NCBI GenBank assembly: GCA_030635565.1
Contig: DAOVYP010000123.1
Span: 1-6,870, forward strand
Source of the DNA: Spirochaeta sp.
Lineage (GTDB): Bacteria > Spirochaetota > Spirochaetia > DSM-2461
Direction of reading: 5' to 3'
DNA: 6,870 bases
Every line of letters starts with the position of its first letter. Position 1 is the first letter of the stretch. Of the stretch, positions 1 through 5,112 are shown piece by piece. The translations under genes were made by a program, and so were the position numbers. A model generated the notes under the pieces. That model saw only the letters and a list, made by a program, of their open reading frames with translations. It had not been told where the DNA came from and searched no databases.

Positions 1-1
1 G

Positions 2-409
2 GAAACAAAAGACGGTTTCCCGGTGATGGGTGAAAACGGCATCATCCGGATAACCGAAGACCACGTTTCCATCGATAAGCTGGGCCGGGTCTGGCAGCAG
101 GAAACCATCGAAGCCGATCCTGCTCTTGTTGATACTATCAAAATCGTGGGATTCGCCAGGAATCGCTTCCTTCAGAAACAGGGATCGAGTTTCTGGACGG
201 AAAACGAGAATTCAGGTGCGGCAAGAGATCTGGAAGGTGTTGACCGTCCGGGTGTCCTTCAAGGCTTTCTTGAGGGCTCCAACGTGAATCCAGTCACAGA
301 AATGGTGAACCTGATCGAGGTGAACAGGGCATATGAGGCCAATCAGAAAGTGATAACGACTCAGGATTCACTGCTCAATCGTCTGATCAGTCAGGCCGCC
401 AAATACTAG
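2..409 (+). CDS. flgF: FlgF/FlhO-type flagellar basal-body rod protein, 3' part only
   Basis: The reading frame is open from base 2, so the gene begins upstream of the window. The visible 135 codons start within a TKDGFPV-type stretch, typical of the middle of flagellar rod/hook proteins, where a later GTG or ATG at 23/26 is internal and not the start. The C-terminal 40 residues (NVNPVTEMVNLIEVNRAYEAN..VITTQDSLL) are the conserved helical tail of the FlgB/C/E/F/G family, which packs with the N-terminal helix in the rod core. It is followed after 13 nt by FlgG, the usual order of proximal then distal rod genes; in spirochaetes this pair is often called flhO/flhP or flgG1/flgG2. The product is exported by the flagellar type III apparatus and assembles in the periplasmic rod. 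Assignment to FlgF over a second FlgG paralogue rests mainly on gene order, because the N-terminus is missing. Confidence 0.85.
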   Translation, partial: ETKDGFPVMGENGIIRITEDHVSIDKLGRVWQQETIEADPALVDTIKIVGFARNRFLQKQGSSFWTENENSGAARDLEGVDRPGVLQGFLEGSNVNPVTEMVNLIEVNRAYEANQKVITTQDSLLNRLISQAAKY

Positions 410-422
410 GGGGAAATGAGAA

Positions 423-1217
423 ATGATGAGATCACTATGGACCGCCGCAACGGGGATGCACGGTCAGCAATTCAATATTGATACGATTTCCAACAACCTC
501 TCGAACGTCAATACCAACGGATACAAGCAGGTACGTGCCGACTTTGAAGACTTGATTTATCTGAATTCCCGGATCGCGGGGACTCCGGCAACAGAACGTA
601 CCGTCACCCCGACAGGGATACAGGTGGGGCATGGTGTCAAGGTTGGTGCCTCCCAGCGCATATTCAGCCAGGGTTCACTCAGGCAGACCGATGCCCTGGG
701 CGATATGGCCGTCATGGGTGAAGGTTTCTTCCGGGTGCTCAACATGGACGGTACCTGGGGTTATACCCGGGACGGATCTTTCAAAATCGATGCCAACGGT
801 CAATTTGTCAGTTCAAACGGATACCGTCTGATGCCGGAACTGGTTCTGCCGCCCAATTTCCTGCCCGCCAGCCTGGCGGTGAGCCAGCAGGGACAGGTGA
901 CGGTGAAGATTCCCGGTCAGGACGACCCGGTTACCGTCGGACAGATTGAACTGTATCGATTCATCAACTCAGCCGGTCTCCAGGCTGTCGGCGAGAATCT
1001 CTTCATGGAAACTCCGGCCTCCGGTGAAGCGTTACGAGGGCGTCCGGGAGAGGACAGCATGGGCAAGGTTTACCACAAGTTTCTCGAGAACTCGAATGTC
1101 TCGGTGGTGAAAGAAATGGTGGGGATGATTGTGGCCCAGAGGGCCTACGAACTGAACTCCAAAGCCATACAGACTTCAGACGCCATGCTGGGTATCGCCA
1201 ACAACCTGAAGCGCTAG
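423..1217 (+). CDS. flgG: flagellar basal-body distal rod protein FlgG
   Basis: The 264-residue product matches the usual FlgG length of about 260. The N-terminus MMRSLWTAATGMHGQQ followed by NNLSNVNTNGYK (about residues 24-35) is the family signature. The central part (about 84-138, GSLRQTDALGDMAVMGEGFF, then a G-YTRDGSF motif) is the D1-type beta domain, and the tail at 223-264 (NSNVSVVKEMVGMIVAQRAYELNSK in part) is the conserved C-terminal helix. FlgG forms the distal rod crossing the periplasm and is exported by the flagellar type III system without a cleaved signal. An SD AGGGGGA at 408-414 overlaps the upstream stop codon and lies 8 nt before ATG 423; a second ATG directly follows at 426 and either may be used. 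It sits between the flgF-like gene and the rod-binding gene, clearly in one operon. Confidence 0.96.
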   Translation: MMRSLWTAATGMHGQQFNIDTISNNLSNVNTNGYKQVRADFEDLIYLNSRIAGTPATERTVTPTGIQVGHGVKVGASQRIFSQGSLRQTDALGDMAVMGEGFFRVLNMDGTWGYTRDGSFKIDANGQFVSSNGYRLMPELVLPPNFLPASLAVSQQGQVTVKIPGQDDPVTVGQIELYRFINSAGLQAVGENLFMETPASGEALRGRPGEDSMGKVYHKFLENSNVSVVKEMVGMIVAQRAYELNSKAIQTSDAMLGIANNLKR

Positions 1218-1250
1218 GGGAAAAGATGAGAGATGAAAGAGACACAAGAA

Positions 1251-1258
1251 AAGGGGAG
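1251..1258 (+). promoter_or_regulatory. ribosome binding site deciding the flgJ-like start
   Basis: AAGGGGAG lies 4 nt before ATG 1263. The only other in-frame start, ATG 1233, has just a distant AGGGG 12 nt upstream and a GAG touching the start. The stronger and better-placed site favours 1263. Confidence 0.6.
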
Positions 1259-1262
1259 CGGT

Positions 1263-1613
1263 ATGACGATTAATCCCATGATGAGCGGCCAGATGGCATA
1301 CGATACGAATAAGGCCACAATGGAGACTGATGAACTGCTGCGGCGATCGGCGGTTGGTAACACGGATGAGCTGCGCGAAGTGTGTGAAGAATTTGAATCT
1401 TTGTTTGTAAAAATGATGCTTGACTCAATGCGTGCTACATTAACAGATGACACCCTGATCCCGAAGAACTCCGGTGAGAAGCTCTTTGAAGATCAGCTCT
1501 ATGATGAGTATGCCAAAAGCATCAGCAAAACAGCTGACCTTGGTATCGCAGACATGATGTACGACCAGCTTGCTGCAGGTCTACCGGGATCCTCAATCGA
1601 TATCAGTTCATAA
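1263..1613 (+). CDS. flgJ: flagellar rod-binding protein, FlgJ N-terminal domain only
   Basis: With the ATG at 1263 the product is 116 residues. Its core ELREVCEEFESLFVKMMLDSMR (shown in part: VCEEFESLFVKMML) and the later KNSGEKLFEDQLYDEYAKSIS / LGIADMMYDQL segments are the hallmarks of the rod-binding (FlgJ-N, SltF-associated) domain, which caps or scaffolds the growing rod in the periplasm. The muramidase/glucosaminidase half present in enterobacterial FlgJ is absent: the gene stops just after the rod-binding domain, as in spirochaetes and many other phyla where hydrolysis is done by a separate protein. It follows flgG by 45 nt (15 nt if ATG 1233 is used) and closes the cluster. No convincing terminator follows. 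The start is the uncertain part, the family assignment is not. Confidence 0.88.
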   Translation: MTINPMMSGQMAYDTNKATMETDELLRRSAVGNTDELREVCEEFESLFVKMMLDSMRATLTDDTLIPKNSGEKLFEDQLYDEYAKSISKTADLGIADMMYDQLAAGLPGSSIDISS

Positions 1614-1650
1614 AAAACTGATTTTTCTTTTGATCAATCTGCTAACTTCC

Positions 1651-1668
1651 AGTATACAAAAGTATACA
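1651..1668 (+). promoter_or_regulatory. paired AGTATACA repeats, candidate activator binding site
   Basis: AGTATACA occurs at 1651-1658 and again at 1661-1668, a 10-bp period that would put both copies on the same face of the helix. Each copy contains the 6-bp palindrome GTATAC. The pair is centred about 130 bp before the transcription start predicted from the sigma-54 promoter at 1764-1779, a common distance for an enhancer-binding-protein site. The binding protein is unknown and the role is inferred. Confidence 0.45.
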
Positions 1669-1763
1669 GTAGGCGTTTACTAACGTAATCGCTCTTTTAA
1701 TGAGTCGTTGTAACTCTATTGATACTATGCAATTATATGTTTTTGTCGGTTTTATGGTGATCT

Positions 1764-1779
1764 TGGCACGGTATTTGTT
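1764..1779 (+). promoter_or_regulatory. sigma-54 (-24/-12) promoter of the sigma-factor gene
   Basis: TTGGCACG-GTAT-TTGTT matches the RpoN consensus TGGCACG-N4-TTGCW at 11 of 12 core positions. The GG at 1765-1766 and GT at 1777-1778 have the required 10-nt gap, and the single departure is GT in place of GC at -12. The predicted start is near 1790, only 4 nt before ATG 1794 or 10 nt before ATG 1800. No sigma-70 promoter of comparable quality was seen in 1614-1793. Confidence 0.68.
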
Positions 1780-1793
1780 CATTAAGTGTCGAG

Positions 1794-2639
1794 ATGAATA
1801 TGAAAAAGACAAAATACGATGATTCAGATCTGACACTTCATGCCTATCTTGAGGAAATCAGCCGCTTCAACCTTCTGAACTATGAAGAAGAGCTGGATTT
1901 CTCTCACCGCATTGAAAAGGGCGAGCACGAAGCACTCAACTCACTTATCAATGCAAATCTTCGCCTCGTTGTGAAAATAGCCAAAGCCTATGTCAGTCCT
2001 GAAATGGGTTTGATGGACCTGATTCAGGAAGGTAATCTTGGTCTTATCAAGGCTGCTGAAAAATACGATTACAGGAAAGAGGTGAGGTTCAGTACTTATG
2101 CCTCCTGGTGGATCAAGCAGTCCATCAGCCGGGCCATCACCAATAAAAGAAGGGCCATCCGTCTTCCTCATCGGAAGGAAGAAGCCCTCAAGCGTCTGCA
2201 GAAAATTTCCGAAGAGTTCTCCCAGGAATACTACCGACAACCCAGTATTGAAGAATTGGCGGCTTATACAGGAATGAACGAGCATGAGGTATCCTCTGTA
2301 CTGGATCTTGCCAGCTCGACCGTGTCCCTGGATTCCGAGATCAATATGAACAACGGAACCTTGCTGGACGTGCTGGAGGACAATTCCTACAGCCCTGATG
2401 GTGAACTTGTTCGAAAGAGTCTCAAGGAAGACACCAGACGATTCCTGGGAATCCTGAGGGAGCGGGAAAAAGCCATACTCATGTATCGCTTCGCTTTCGA
2501 CGACGATAAGAAATACACCCTCAAAATGATCGGTGAAAAAATGGGGATCTCCCCGGAAACAGTACGACAGATTGAGATGCGCGCACTGAAAAAACTCCGT
2601 ACCGAGGCGGAACCGATCAGAGAATATATTTTCAGTTGA
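1794..2639 (+). CDS. sigma-70 family RNA polymerase sigma factor, group 2 (RpoS/RpoD-like)
   Basis: The 281-residue protein lacks region 1.1 and is too short for a housekeeping RpoD, but has all other parts. Region 1.2 spans about 11-44 (LTLHAYLEEISRFNLL..EEE), region 2 about 47-117 with ANLRLVVKIA, DLIQEGNLGLIKAAEKYDY and the -10-recognition segment FSTYASWWIKQSISRAI, region 3 about 125-185, and region 4 about 205-272. The 4.2 helix-turn-helix is MIGEKMGISPETVRQIEMRALKKLR in 245-269. It therefore should read -10/-35 promoters and act as an alternative, condition-dependent factor. ATG 1794 and ATG 1800 are both possible; a short GAG at 1791-1793 suits 1800. It is preceded by a sigma-54 promoter and followed by its own terminator, so it is a single-gene unit. 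Which regulon it serves cannot be read from here, although the adjacent flagellar genes are suggestive. An rpoS symbol would be reasonable but is unproven. Confidence 0.93.
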   Translation: MNMKKTKYDDSDLTLHAYLEEISRFNLLNYEEELDFSHRIEKGEHEALNSLINANLRLVVKIAKAYVSPEMGLMDLIQEGNLGLIKAAEKYDYRKEVRFSTYASWWIKQSISRAITNKRRAIRLPHRKEEALKRLQKISEEFSQEYYRQPSIEELAAYTGMNEHEVSSVLDLASSTVSLDSEINMNNGTLLDVLEDNSYSPDGELVRKSLKEDTRRFLGILREREKAILMYRFAFDDDKKYTLKMIGEKMGISPETVRQIEMRALKKLRTEAEPIREYIFS

Positions 2640-2703
2640 GGTAATTTCACAAATCCTCGATTTTCGACCCCATATCTGAGGATCTATCAGAATGGTAATT
2701 TTG

Positions 2704-2742
2704 AAAGCAGGATGGTGCTGATGCCCTTTCCTGCTTTTTTTT
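2704..2742 (+). terminator. intrinsic terminator after the sigma-factor gene
   Basis: AAAGCAGGA (2704-2712) pairs perfectly with TCCTGCTTT (2729-2737) and an unbroken T-run continues to 2742. A weaker stem lies upstream (ATCCTC 2653-2658 with GAGGAT 2678-2683). The hairpin ends 14 nt before the tsaD start codon, so either tsaD has its promoter inside this space or the hairpin acts as an attenuator. Confidence 0.85.
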
Positions 2743-2743
2743 A

Positions 2744-2749
2744 TATAGT
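2744..2749 (+). promoter_or_regulatory. possible -10 element of tsaD (leaderless)
   Basis: TATAGT matches TATAAT at five of six positions and ends 7 nt before ATG 2757, which would put the first transcribed base at the start codon. No acceptable -35 box lies 16-18 nt upstream, because that space is occupied by the terminator hairpin. Confidence 0.3.
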
Positions 2750-2756
2750 TGTGCTT

Positions 2757-3770
2757 ATGAATGTTCTCGGCATTGAATCAAGTTGTGACGAATGCTCCGT
2801 GGCCGTCGTAGCCGACGGAAAAAATATCCTGTCGAATATTATCGCCACCCAGGTGGAGCACCATGCACCCTGGAACGGTGTCGTTCCCGAAATCGCATCA
2901 AGACTACATGTGGAATGGATCGATGAAGTGACCTCTCGCGCCCTTACCGAGGCCGGAATGCCCCTGGCGGATATTGATGCTTTAGCCGTAACCTCCAGGC
3001 CGGGGCTGATTGGCTCACTGCTGGTGGGGCTTTCCTATGCCAAGGGTCTGGCGTGGTCCGCCGGCAAACCCTGGGTCGGCGTTGATCACATGATGGCACA
3101 TCTTTATGCACCGCACCTGGAATATGACATCGAATATCCCTATCTGGGTCTCATTGTCTCGGGGGGGCATACGATACTCTGCCGTGTCGAATCCATGGAG
3201 GATGTTACCGTTCTGGGGACTACCATCGATGATGCCTGTGGAGAAGCTTTTGACAAGGTTGCCAAATACTACAACATGGGTTATCCCGGGGGTGTCATAC
3301 TGGACCAGTTGGCTGAAAACGGGGATCCGACGGCATTCCGTTTTACCGAGCCCAGGCTTCACAAGGGCAACCACCGCTATGATGTATCATATTCCGGCCT
3401 GAAGACCGCCGCCATCAACCAGTTGAATCAATTTCGCAGCGAAGGTGCCTGTGACAGCCTTGAGAATATCGCAGCATCCTTCCGAAAAGCCGCAATCGAT
3501 ATGCTCATTAAACGTGTTAAAAGAGCTGTCGAAGATACAGGTATCAACCGTGTGGTGGCCGGTGGAGGCGTATCGGCCAACCGATATCTGCGGAAATCAC
3601 TCACCGAAGACGAGTCACTTGAATCGTACTTTCCGTCCATGGCCCTGTGTACCGACAACGGCGCCATGATTGCCGCCCTGGGCTATCACAGACTCATGCA
3701 GGGGGAAAGATCGGGGCTCGAGCTGAATGCAGCCTCCCGGGTGTCGGGATTCAGGCGTTCTTATCCGTAG
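2757..3770 (+). CDS. tsaD: tRNA N6-threonylcarbamoyladenosine transferase TsaD
   Basis: TsaD transfers the threonylcarbamoyl group from TC-AMP to A37 of ANN-decoding tRNAs, working with TsaB, TsaE and TsaC in the cytoplasm. From ATG 2757 the product is 337 residues, the same as E. coli TsaD, and starts MNVLGIESSCDE, the family N-terminus. Metal ligands fall at the expected positions: His111 and His115 (HMMAH) and Asp300 (CTDNGAMIA). SGGHT is at 135-139, GEAFDKVAK at 162-170, GYPGG at 175-179 and GGGVSANRYLR at 269-279, all ASKHA-fold nucleotide and substrate motifs. An upstream in-frame ATG at 2712 lies inside the terminator hairpin and would add 15 non-conserved residues, so it was not used. 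No SD precedes ATG 2757. The gene has no other t6A gene beside it. Position 110 is Asp, where many family members have Asn or His. Confidence 0.97.
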   Translation: MNVLGIESSCDECSVAVVADGKNILSNIIATQVEHHAPWNGVVPEIASRLHVEWIDEVTSRALTEAGMPLADIDALAVTSRPGLIGSLLVGLSYAKGLAWSAGKPWVGVDHMMAHLYAPHLEYDIEYPYLGLIVSGGHTILCRVESMEDVTVLGTTIDDACGEAFDKVAKYYNMGYPGGVILDQLAENGDPTAFRFTEPRLHKGNHRYDVSYSGLKTAAINQLNQFRSEGACDSLENIAASFRKAAIDMLIKRVKRAVEDTGINRVVAGGGVSANRYLRKSLTEDESLESYFPSMALCTDNGAMIAALGYHRLMQGERSGLELNAASRVSGFRRSYP

Positions 3771-3810
3771 TATCCGGATCAAAGGCGCATTGTGAAAGAA
3801 CCTCTGAATA

Positions 3811-3839
3811 TTGACCCGTTTACCGTCGACATATATGGT
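3811..3839 (+). promoter_or_regulatory. sigma-70 promoter of apt
   Basis: TTGACC (3811-3816), a 17-nt spacer and TATGGT (3834-3839) resemble TTGACA/TATAAT at five and four of six positions. The start would be near 3846, just ahead of the apt SD. This makes a GTG start at 3792 unlikely for most transcripts. Confidence 0.55.
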
Positions 3840-3848
3840 ATTTCTGCC

Positions 3849-3854
3849 GAGGAG
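3849..3854 (+). promoter_or_regulatory. ribosome binding site deciding the apt start
   Basis: GAGGAG ends 6 nt before ATG 3861, an ideal spacing. The alternative GTG at 3792 has no comparable site, and its extra 23 residues have no counterpart in the family. Confidence 0.8.
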
Positions 3855-3860
3855 AAGACT

Positions 3861-4400
3861 ATGAGCCTGACTTACGACATTGATAAAGCCATCCGCAAGA
3901 TTCCCAATTACCCGAAAGAAGGAATCCTCTTTTTTGACATCACCAGTATTCTCACCAACCCTGAGGCTTTTCATTTCTGCATCGAACGCATGGTGGAAAT
4001 ATACAAAGATACCGAAGTCGCCGCTGTAGCCGGAATTGAATCCCGTGGCTTCATTTTTGCCGCACCACTGGCCGACAGGATGGGCATCCCGCTTATTCTT
4101 GTGCGCAAGGCCGGTAAACTGCCGGGTGAAACCTGGAGGCAGGACTATCGGCTGGAATACGGTGAGGCAGCGGTTGAAATTCACAAGACCGACGTCCCCG
4201 CCGGGAAAGACGTTCTGCTCATCGACGATCTCATCGCCACCGGCGGTACACTCAGCGCCGCCCGAACCATTCTGGAGAAAGGCGGTGCCACGGTGAAAAA
4301 CGTTTTCGGGGTTATCGGTCTGCCGTTTCTGAACTTCAAGGACAAGCTGCCGGGTATTGAGGTGACGACTCTGATAAATTATGAAGGCGAGGAGATGTAG
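3861..4400 (+). CDS. apt: adenine phosphoribosyltransferase
   Basis: This enzyme makes AMP from adenine and PRPP in purine salvage. The 179-residue product is a normal type I phosphoribosyltransferase length. The PRPP-binding loop VLLIDDLIATGGTL is at 118-131, with the two acidic residues followed by A-T-G-G-T. AGIESRGFIFAAPLA at 57-71 and RKAGKLPG at 82-89 (flexible catalytic loop) are typical of APT and separate it from hypoxanthine and xanthine enzymes. The opening IRKIPNYPKEGILFFDIT is the usual APT N-terminus. It lies 90 nt after tsaD on the same strand with its own promoter and strong SD, so it may be transcribed both alone and with tsaD. There is no terminator after the stop codon, and the tRNA promoter begins 5 nt later, so read-through into the tRNA genes is likely. 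Confidence 0.96.
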   Translation: MSLTYDIDKAIRKIPNYPKEGILFFDITSILTNPEAFHFCIERMVEIYKDTEVAAVAGIESRGFIFAAPLADRMGIPLILVRKAGKLPGETWRQDYRLEYGEAAVEIHKTDVPAGKDVLLIDDLIATGGTLSAARTILEKGGATVKNVFGVIGLPFLNFKDKLPGIEVTTLINYEGEEM

Positions 4401-4404
4401 ACGC

Positions 4405-4432
4405 TTGACTCGTCTTCATTCCTTGAGATAAA
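4405..4432 (+). promoter_or_regulatory. promoter of the tRNA-Gln/tRNA-Glu unit
   Basis: TTGACT (4405-4410), a 16-nt spacer and GATAAA (4427-4432) form a sigma-70-type promoter directly behind the apt stop codon. Transcription would begin near 4439-4440, about 13 nt before the first mature tRNA base. Confidence 0.6.
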
Positions 4433-4452
4433 TTACGTTTCGGAATACACGA

Positions 4453-4524
4453 TTCCCGGTAGTGTAATTGGTAACACTGCAGATTCTGGTTCTGCCTTTG
4501 GGGGTTCAAGTCCTCCCCGGGAAG
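4453..4524 (+). tRNA. tRNA-Gln, anticodon CTG
   Basis: A complete cloverleaf folds. The acceptor is TTCCCGG/CCGGGAA (7 of 7 pairs), the D-stem GTGT/ACAC, the anticodon stem GCAGA/TCTGC with loop TTCTGGT, and the T-stem GGGGG/CCTCC around TTCAAGT. The loop gives anticodon CTG, reading CAG. The discriminator is G, as expected for Gln, and CCA is not encoded. The first pair is U1-A72, the feature that Glu-tRNA(Gln) amidotransferase systems use to recognise tRNA-Gln. The variable loop is four bases. Confidence 0.95.
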
Positions 4525-4530
4525 TACATC

Positions 4531-4561
4531 AAGCCGAACCGGTTTAATATCGGTAAGGCTT
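4531..4561 (+). other. hairpin in the tRNA-Gln/tRNA-Glu spacer
   Basis: AAGCC (4531-4535) pairs with GGCTT (4557-4561), and inside it ACCG (4538-4541) pairs with CGGT (4551-4554), separated by a GA/AA internal loop. It starts 6 nt after tRNA-Gln and ends 8 nt before tRNA-Glu. It has no T-run, so it is probably a processing or spacer structure and not a terminator. Confidence 0.5.
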
Positions 4562-4569
4562 TAGGAACA

Positions 4570-4641
4570 GGTCCCTTCGTCTAACGGTCAGGACCGGAGA
4601 TTCTCATTCTTCAAATAGGGGTTCGATTCCCCTAGGGACTA
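4570..4641 (+). tRNA. tRNA-Glu, anticodon CTC
   Basis: The acceptor is GGTCCCT/AGGGACT, with a G-U first pair and six canonical pairs. The D-arm is GTC/GAC, the anticodon stem GGAGA/TCTTC (one G-U) with loop TTCTCAT, and the T-stem AGGGG/CCCCT around TTCGATT. The anticodon CTC reads GAG. The discriminator is A and CCA is not encoded. It lies 45 nt after tRNA-Gln in the same transcript, and its last base is also the first base of the following terminator stem. Confidence 0.94.
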
Positions 4642-4681
4642 AAAGTAAAAAACCGACCCTCCGGGTCGGTTTTTTACTTTT
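4641..4681 (+). terminator. strong intrinsic terminator of the tRNA unit
   Basis: A perfect 19-bp stem forms between 4641-4659 and 4663-4681 around a TCC loop. Its GC core is ACCGACCC/GGGTCGGT, flanked by A6 on the left and T6 on the right. It could terminate transcription from both sides. It stops the tRNA transcript directly at the 3' end of tRNA-Glu. Confidence 0.93.
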
Positions 4682-4686
4682 TATAT

Positions 4687-4751
4687 CCATCTGGGGGAAT
4701 CGAACCCCGCAGTGTCCGCCGAGCGATAGCGAGGATGAGTCGACAGGATGG
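4687..4751 (-). other. tRNA-like fold or T-arm remnant at the element's left end
   Basis: On the minus strand GGGGTTCGATTCCCC (4694-4708) is a T-arm identical over 15 bases to the T-arm of tRNA-Glu at 4618-4632. It is followed directly by CAGATGG (4687-4693), which pairs with CCATCCTG (4744-4751) as seven pairs and one bulge, like an acceptor stem stacked on a T-arm. There is no D-arm or anticodon arm in the 65 nt, so it is not a working tRNA gene. Confidence 0.35.
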
Positions 4752-4765
4752 CCAAACGGAGAGAG

Positions 4766-4795
4766 GGGAGGCAGCAAATTTGTTTGTTGCCTCCC
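4766..4795. repeat. 13-bp hairpin
   Basis: GGGAGGCAGCAAA (4766-4778) pairs with TTTGTTGCCTCCC (4783-4795) around TTTG, with one G-U pair. It is the strongest hairpin within the palindromic block and has no T-run on the plus strand. Confidence 0.7.
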
Positions 4796-4886
4796 TGAAC
4801 GAGTGCAGGACAAAGCACTGCTATGTCGACGGAAGGATTCGGAGGCGGCTTTTTCAAGCCAACACGATGTTGGTGCCGAAAAAGTC

Positions 4887-4903
4887 GATTCCCCGGGGGA
4901 ATC
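4887..4903. repeat. 17-nt perfect palindrome
   Basis: GATTCCCC-G-GGGGAATC is a perfect inverted repeat. Its right arm GAATC also pairs with the following GATTC (4905-4909), so two mutually exclusive pairings exist. Confidence 0.7.
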
Positions 4904-4977
4904 AGATTCTCCATCCGGGTGAATCGCCCTCCATCCGACAACATACTGTCGTCGGACTCCGGACCGGCCTCTTCGCT

Positions 4978-4998
4978 GACGGCGCCGTCCATGGCGCC
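4978..4998. repeat. overlapping palindromes
   Basis: GACGGCGCCGTC (4978-4989) is a perfect 12-bp palindrome. Its core GGCGCC (4981-4986) recurs at 4993-4998, allowing an alternative stem with a 6-nt loop. An 8-nt direct repeat GCCTCTTC flanks it (4967 and 4995). Confidence 0.65.
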
Positions 4999-5029
4999 TC
5001 TTCCTCACATGCGTTCGGTGCTCAGAGGC

Positions 5030-5112
5030 ATTGATTCATCCCAAATCAGCTAAATCACATGAATGAGATTTCTGGAAACGTAATTAATTTCTACCTTTGG
5101 GGATGAATCAAT
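5030..5112. repeat. inverted repeat arms around a short AT-rich spacer
   Basis: ATTGATTCATCCC (5030-5042) is the exact reverse complement of 5100-5112. Adding AAA (5043-5045) and TTT (5096-5098) extends it, with one extra G in the right arm. The right arm also folds locally as GGGGAT/ATCCCC (5099-5104 with 5111-5116), so the local and long-range hairpins exclude each other. Confidence 0.65.

Larger units (their letters stand above)
4687..5046. repeat. palindrome-packed element with related inverted ends, no gene
   Basis: No credible gene was found in this block of about 360 bp. Its left end (4690-4739) and the reverse complement of its right end (4998-5046) are related. Both begin with a GGG-AATC-type motif, and the 21-bp segments 4719-4739 and 4998-5018 (inverted) agree at 15 positions around CCGA..CG and GAGGA.GAG. 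Between the ends lies a chain of short inverted repeats: 4766-4795, 4802-4819, 4847-4860, 4859-4873, 4887-4903, 4936-4951, 4978-4989 and 4981-4998. CTCCATCCG is repeated at 4909 and 4929, exactly 20 nt apart. The layout resembles a miniature transposable element or a multi-hairpin RNA. No target-site duplication was identified, so mobility is unproven. Confidence 0.5.

Noticed and set aside
1612..1630. A-run followed by T-run after flgJ as a terminator
   Set aside because: Only A-T pairs could form across a 4-nt loop; too weak to count as an intrinsic terminator.
2712..2756. Upstream in-frame ATG for tsaD
   Set aside because: It lies inside the terminator stem, adds 15 hydrophobic residues not seen in the family, and ATG 2757 gives exactly the usual 337-residue protein.
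3093..3109. TGGCAC...TGC inside tsaD resembling a sigma-54 promoter
   Set aside because: The GG-to-GC gap is 11 and not 10, and the site is inside conserved coding sequence (the HMMAH motif).
3792..3860. GTG start extending apt by 23 residues
   Set aside because: No SD, it precedes the predicted transcription start, and ATG 3861 has an ideal GAGGAG and the usual family length.
3615..4184. Long minus-strand open frame (189 codons) across the tsaD/apt junction
   Set aside because: It is antisense to two well-identified genes and carries no family motif.
4687..4751. Complete tRNA gene or tmRNA 3' end on the minus strand
   Set aside because: The T-arm is convincing, but there is no D-arm or anticodon arm, and no tmRNA 5' partner able to pair with the acceptor-like end was found further away.
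4604..5008. Minus-strand open frame of 134 codons, Arg-rich at the start and ending across tRNA-Glu
   Set aside because: It reads through the terminator and the tRNA-Glu gene in antisense, giving the PRGIEPL-type peptide typical of falsely called genes over tRNAs, and its remainder is low-complexity sequence over the palindromes.
4735..5053. Two plus-strand open frames of 99 and 76 codons in the palindromic block
   Set aside because: No recognisable motif and no SD; the frames exist because the block is GC-rich.
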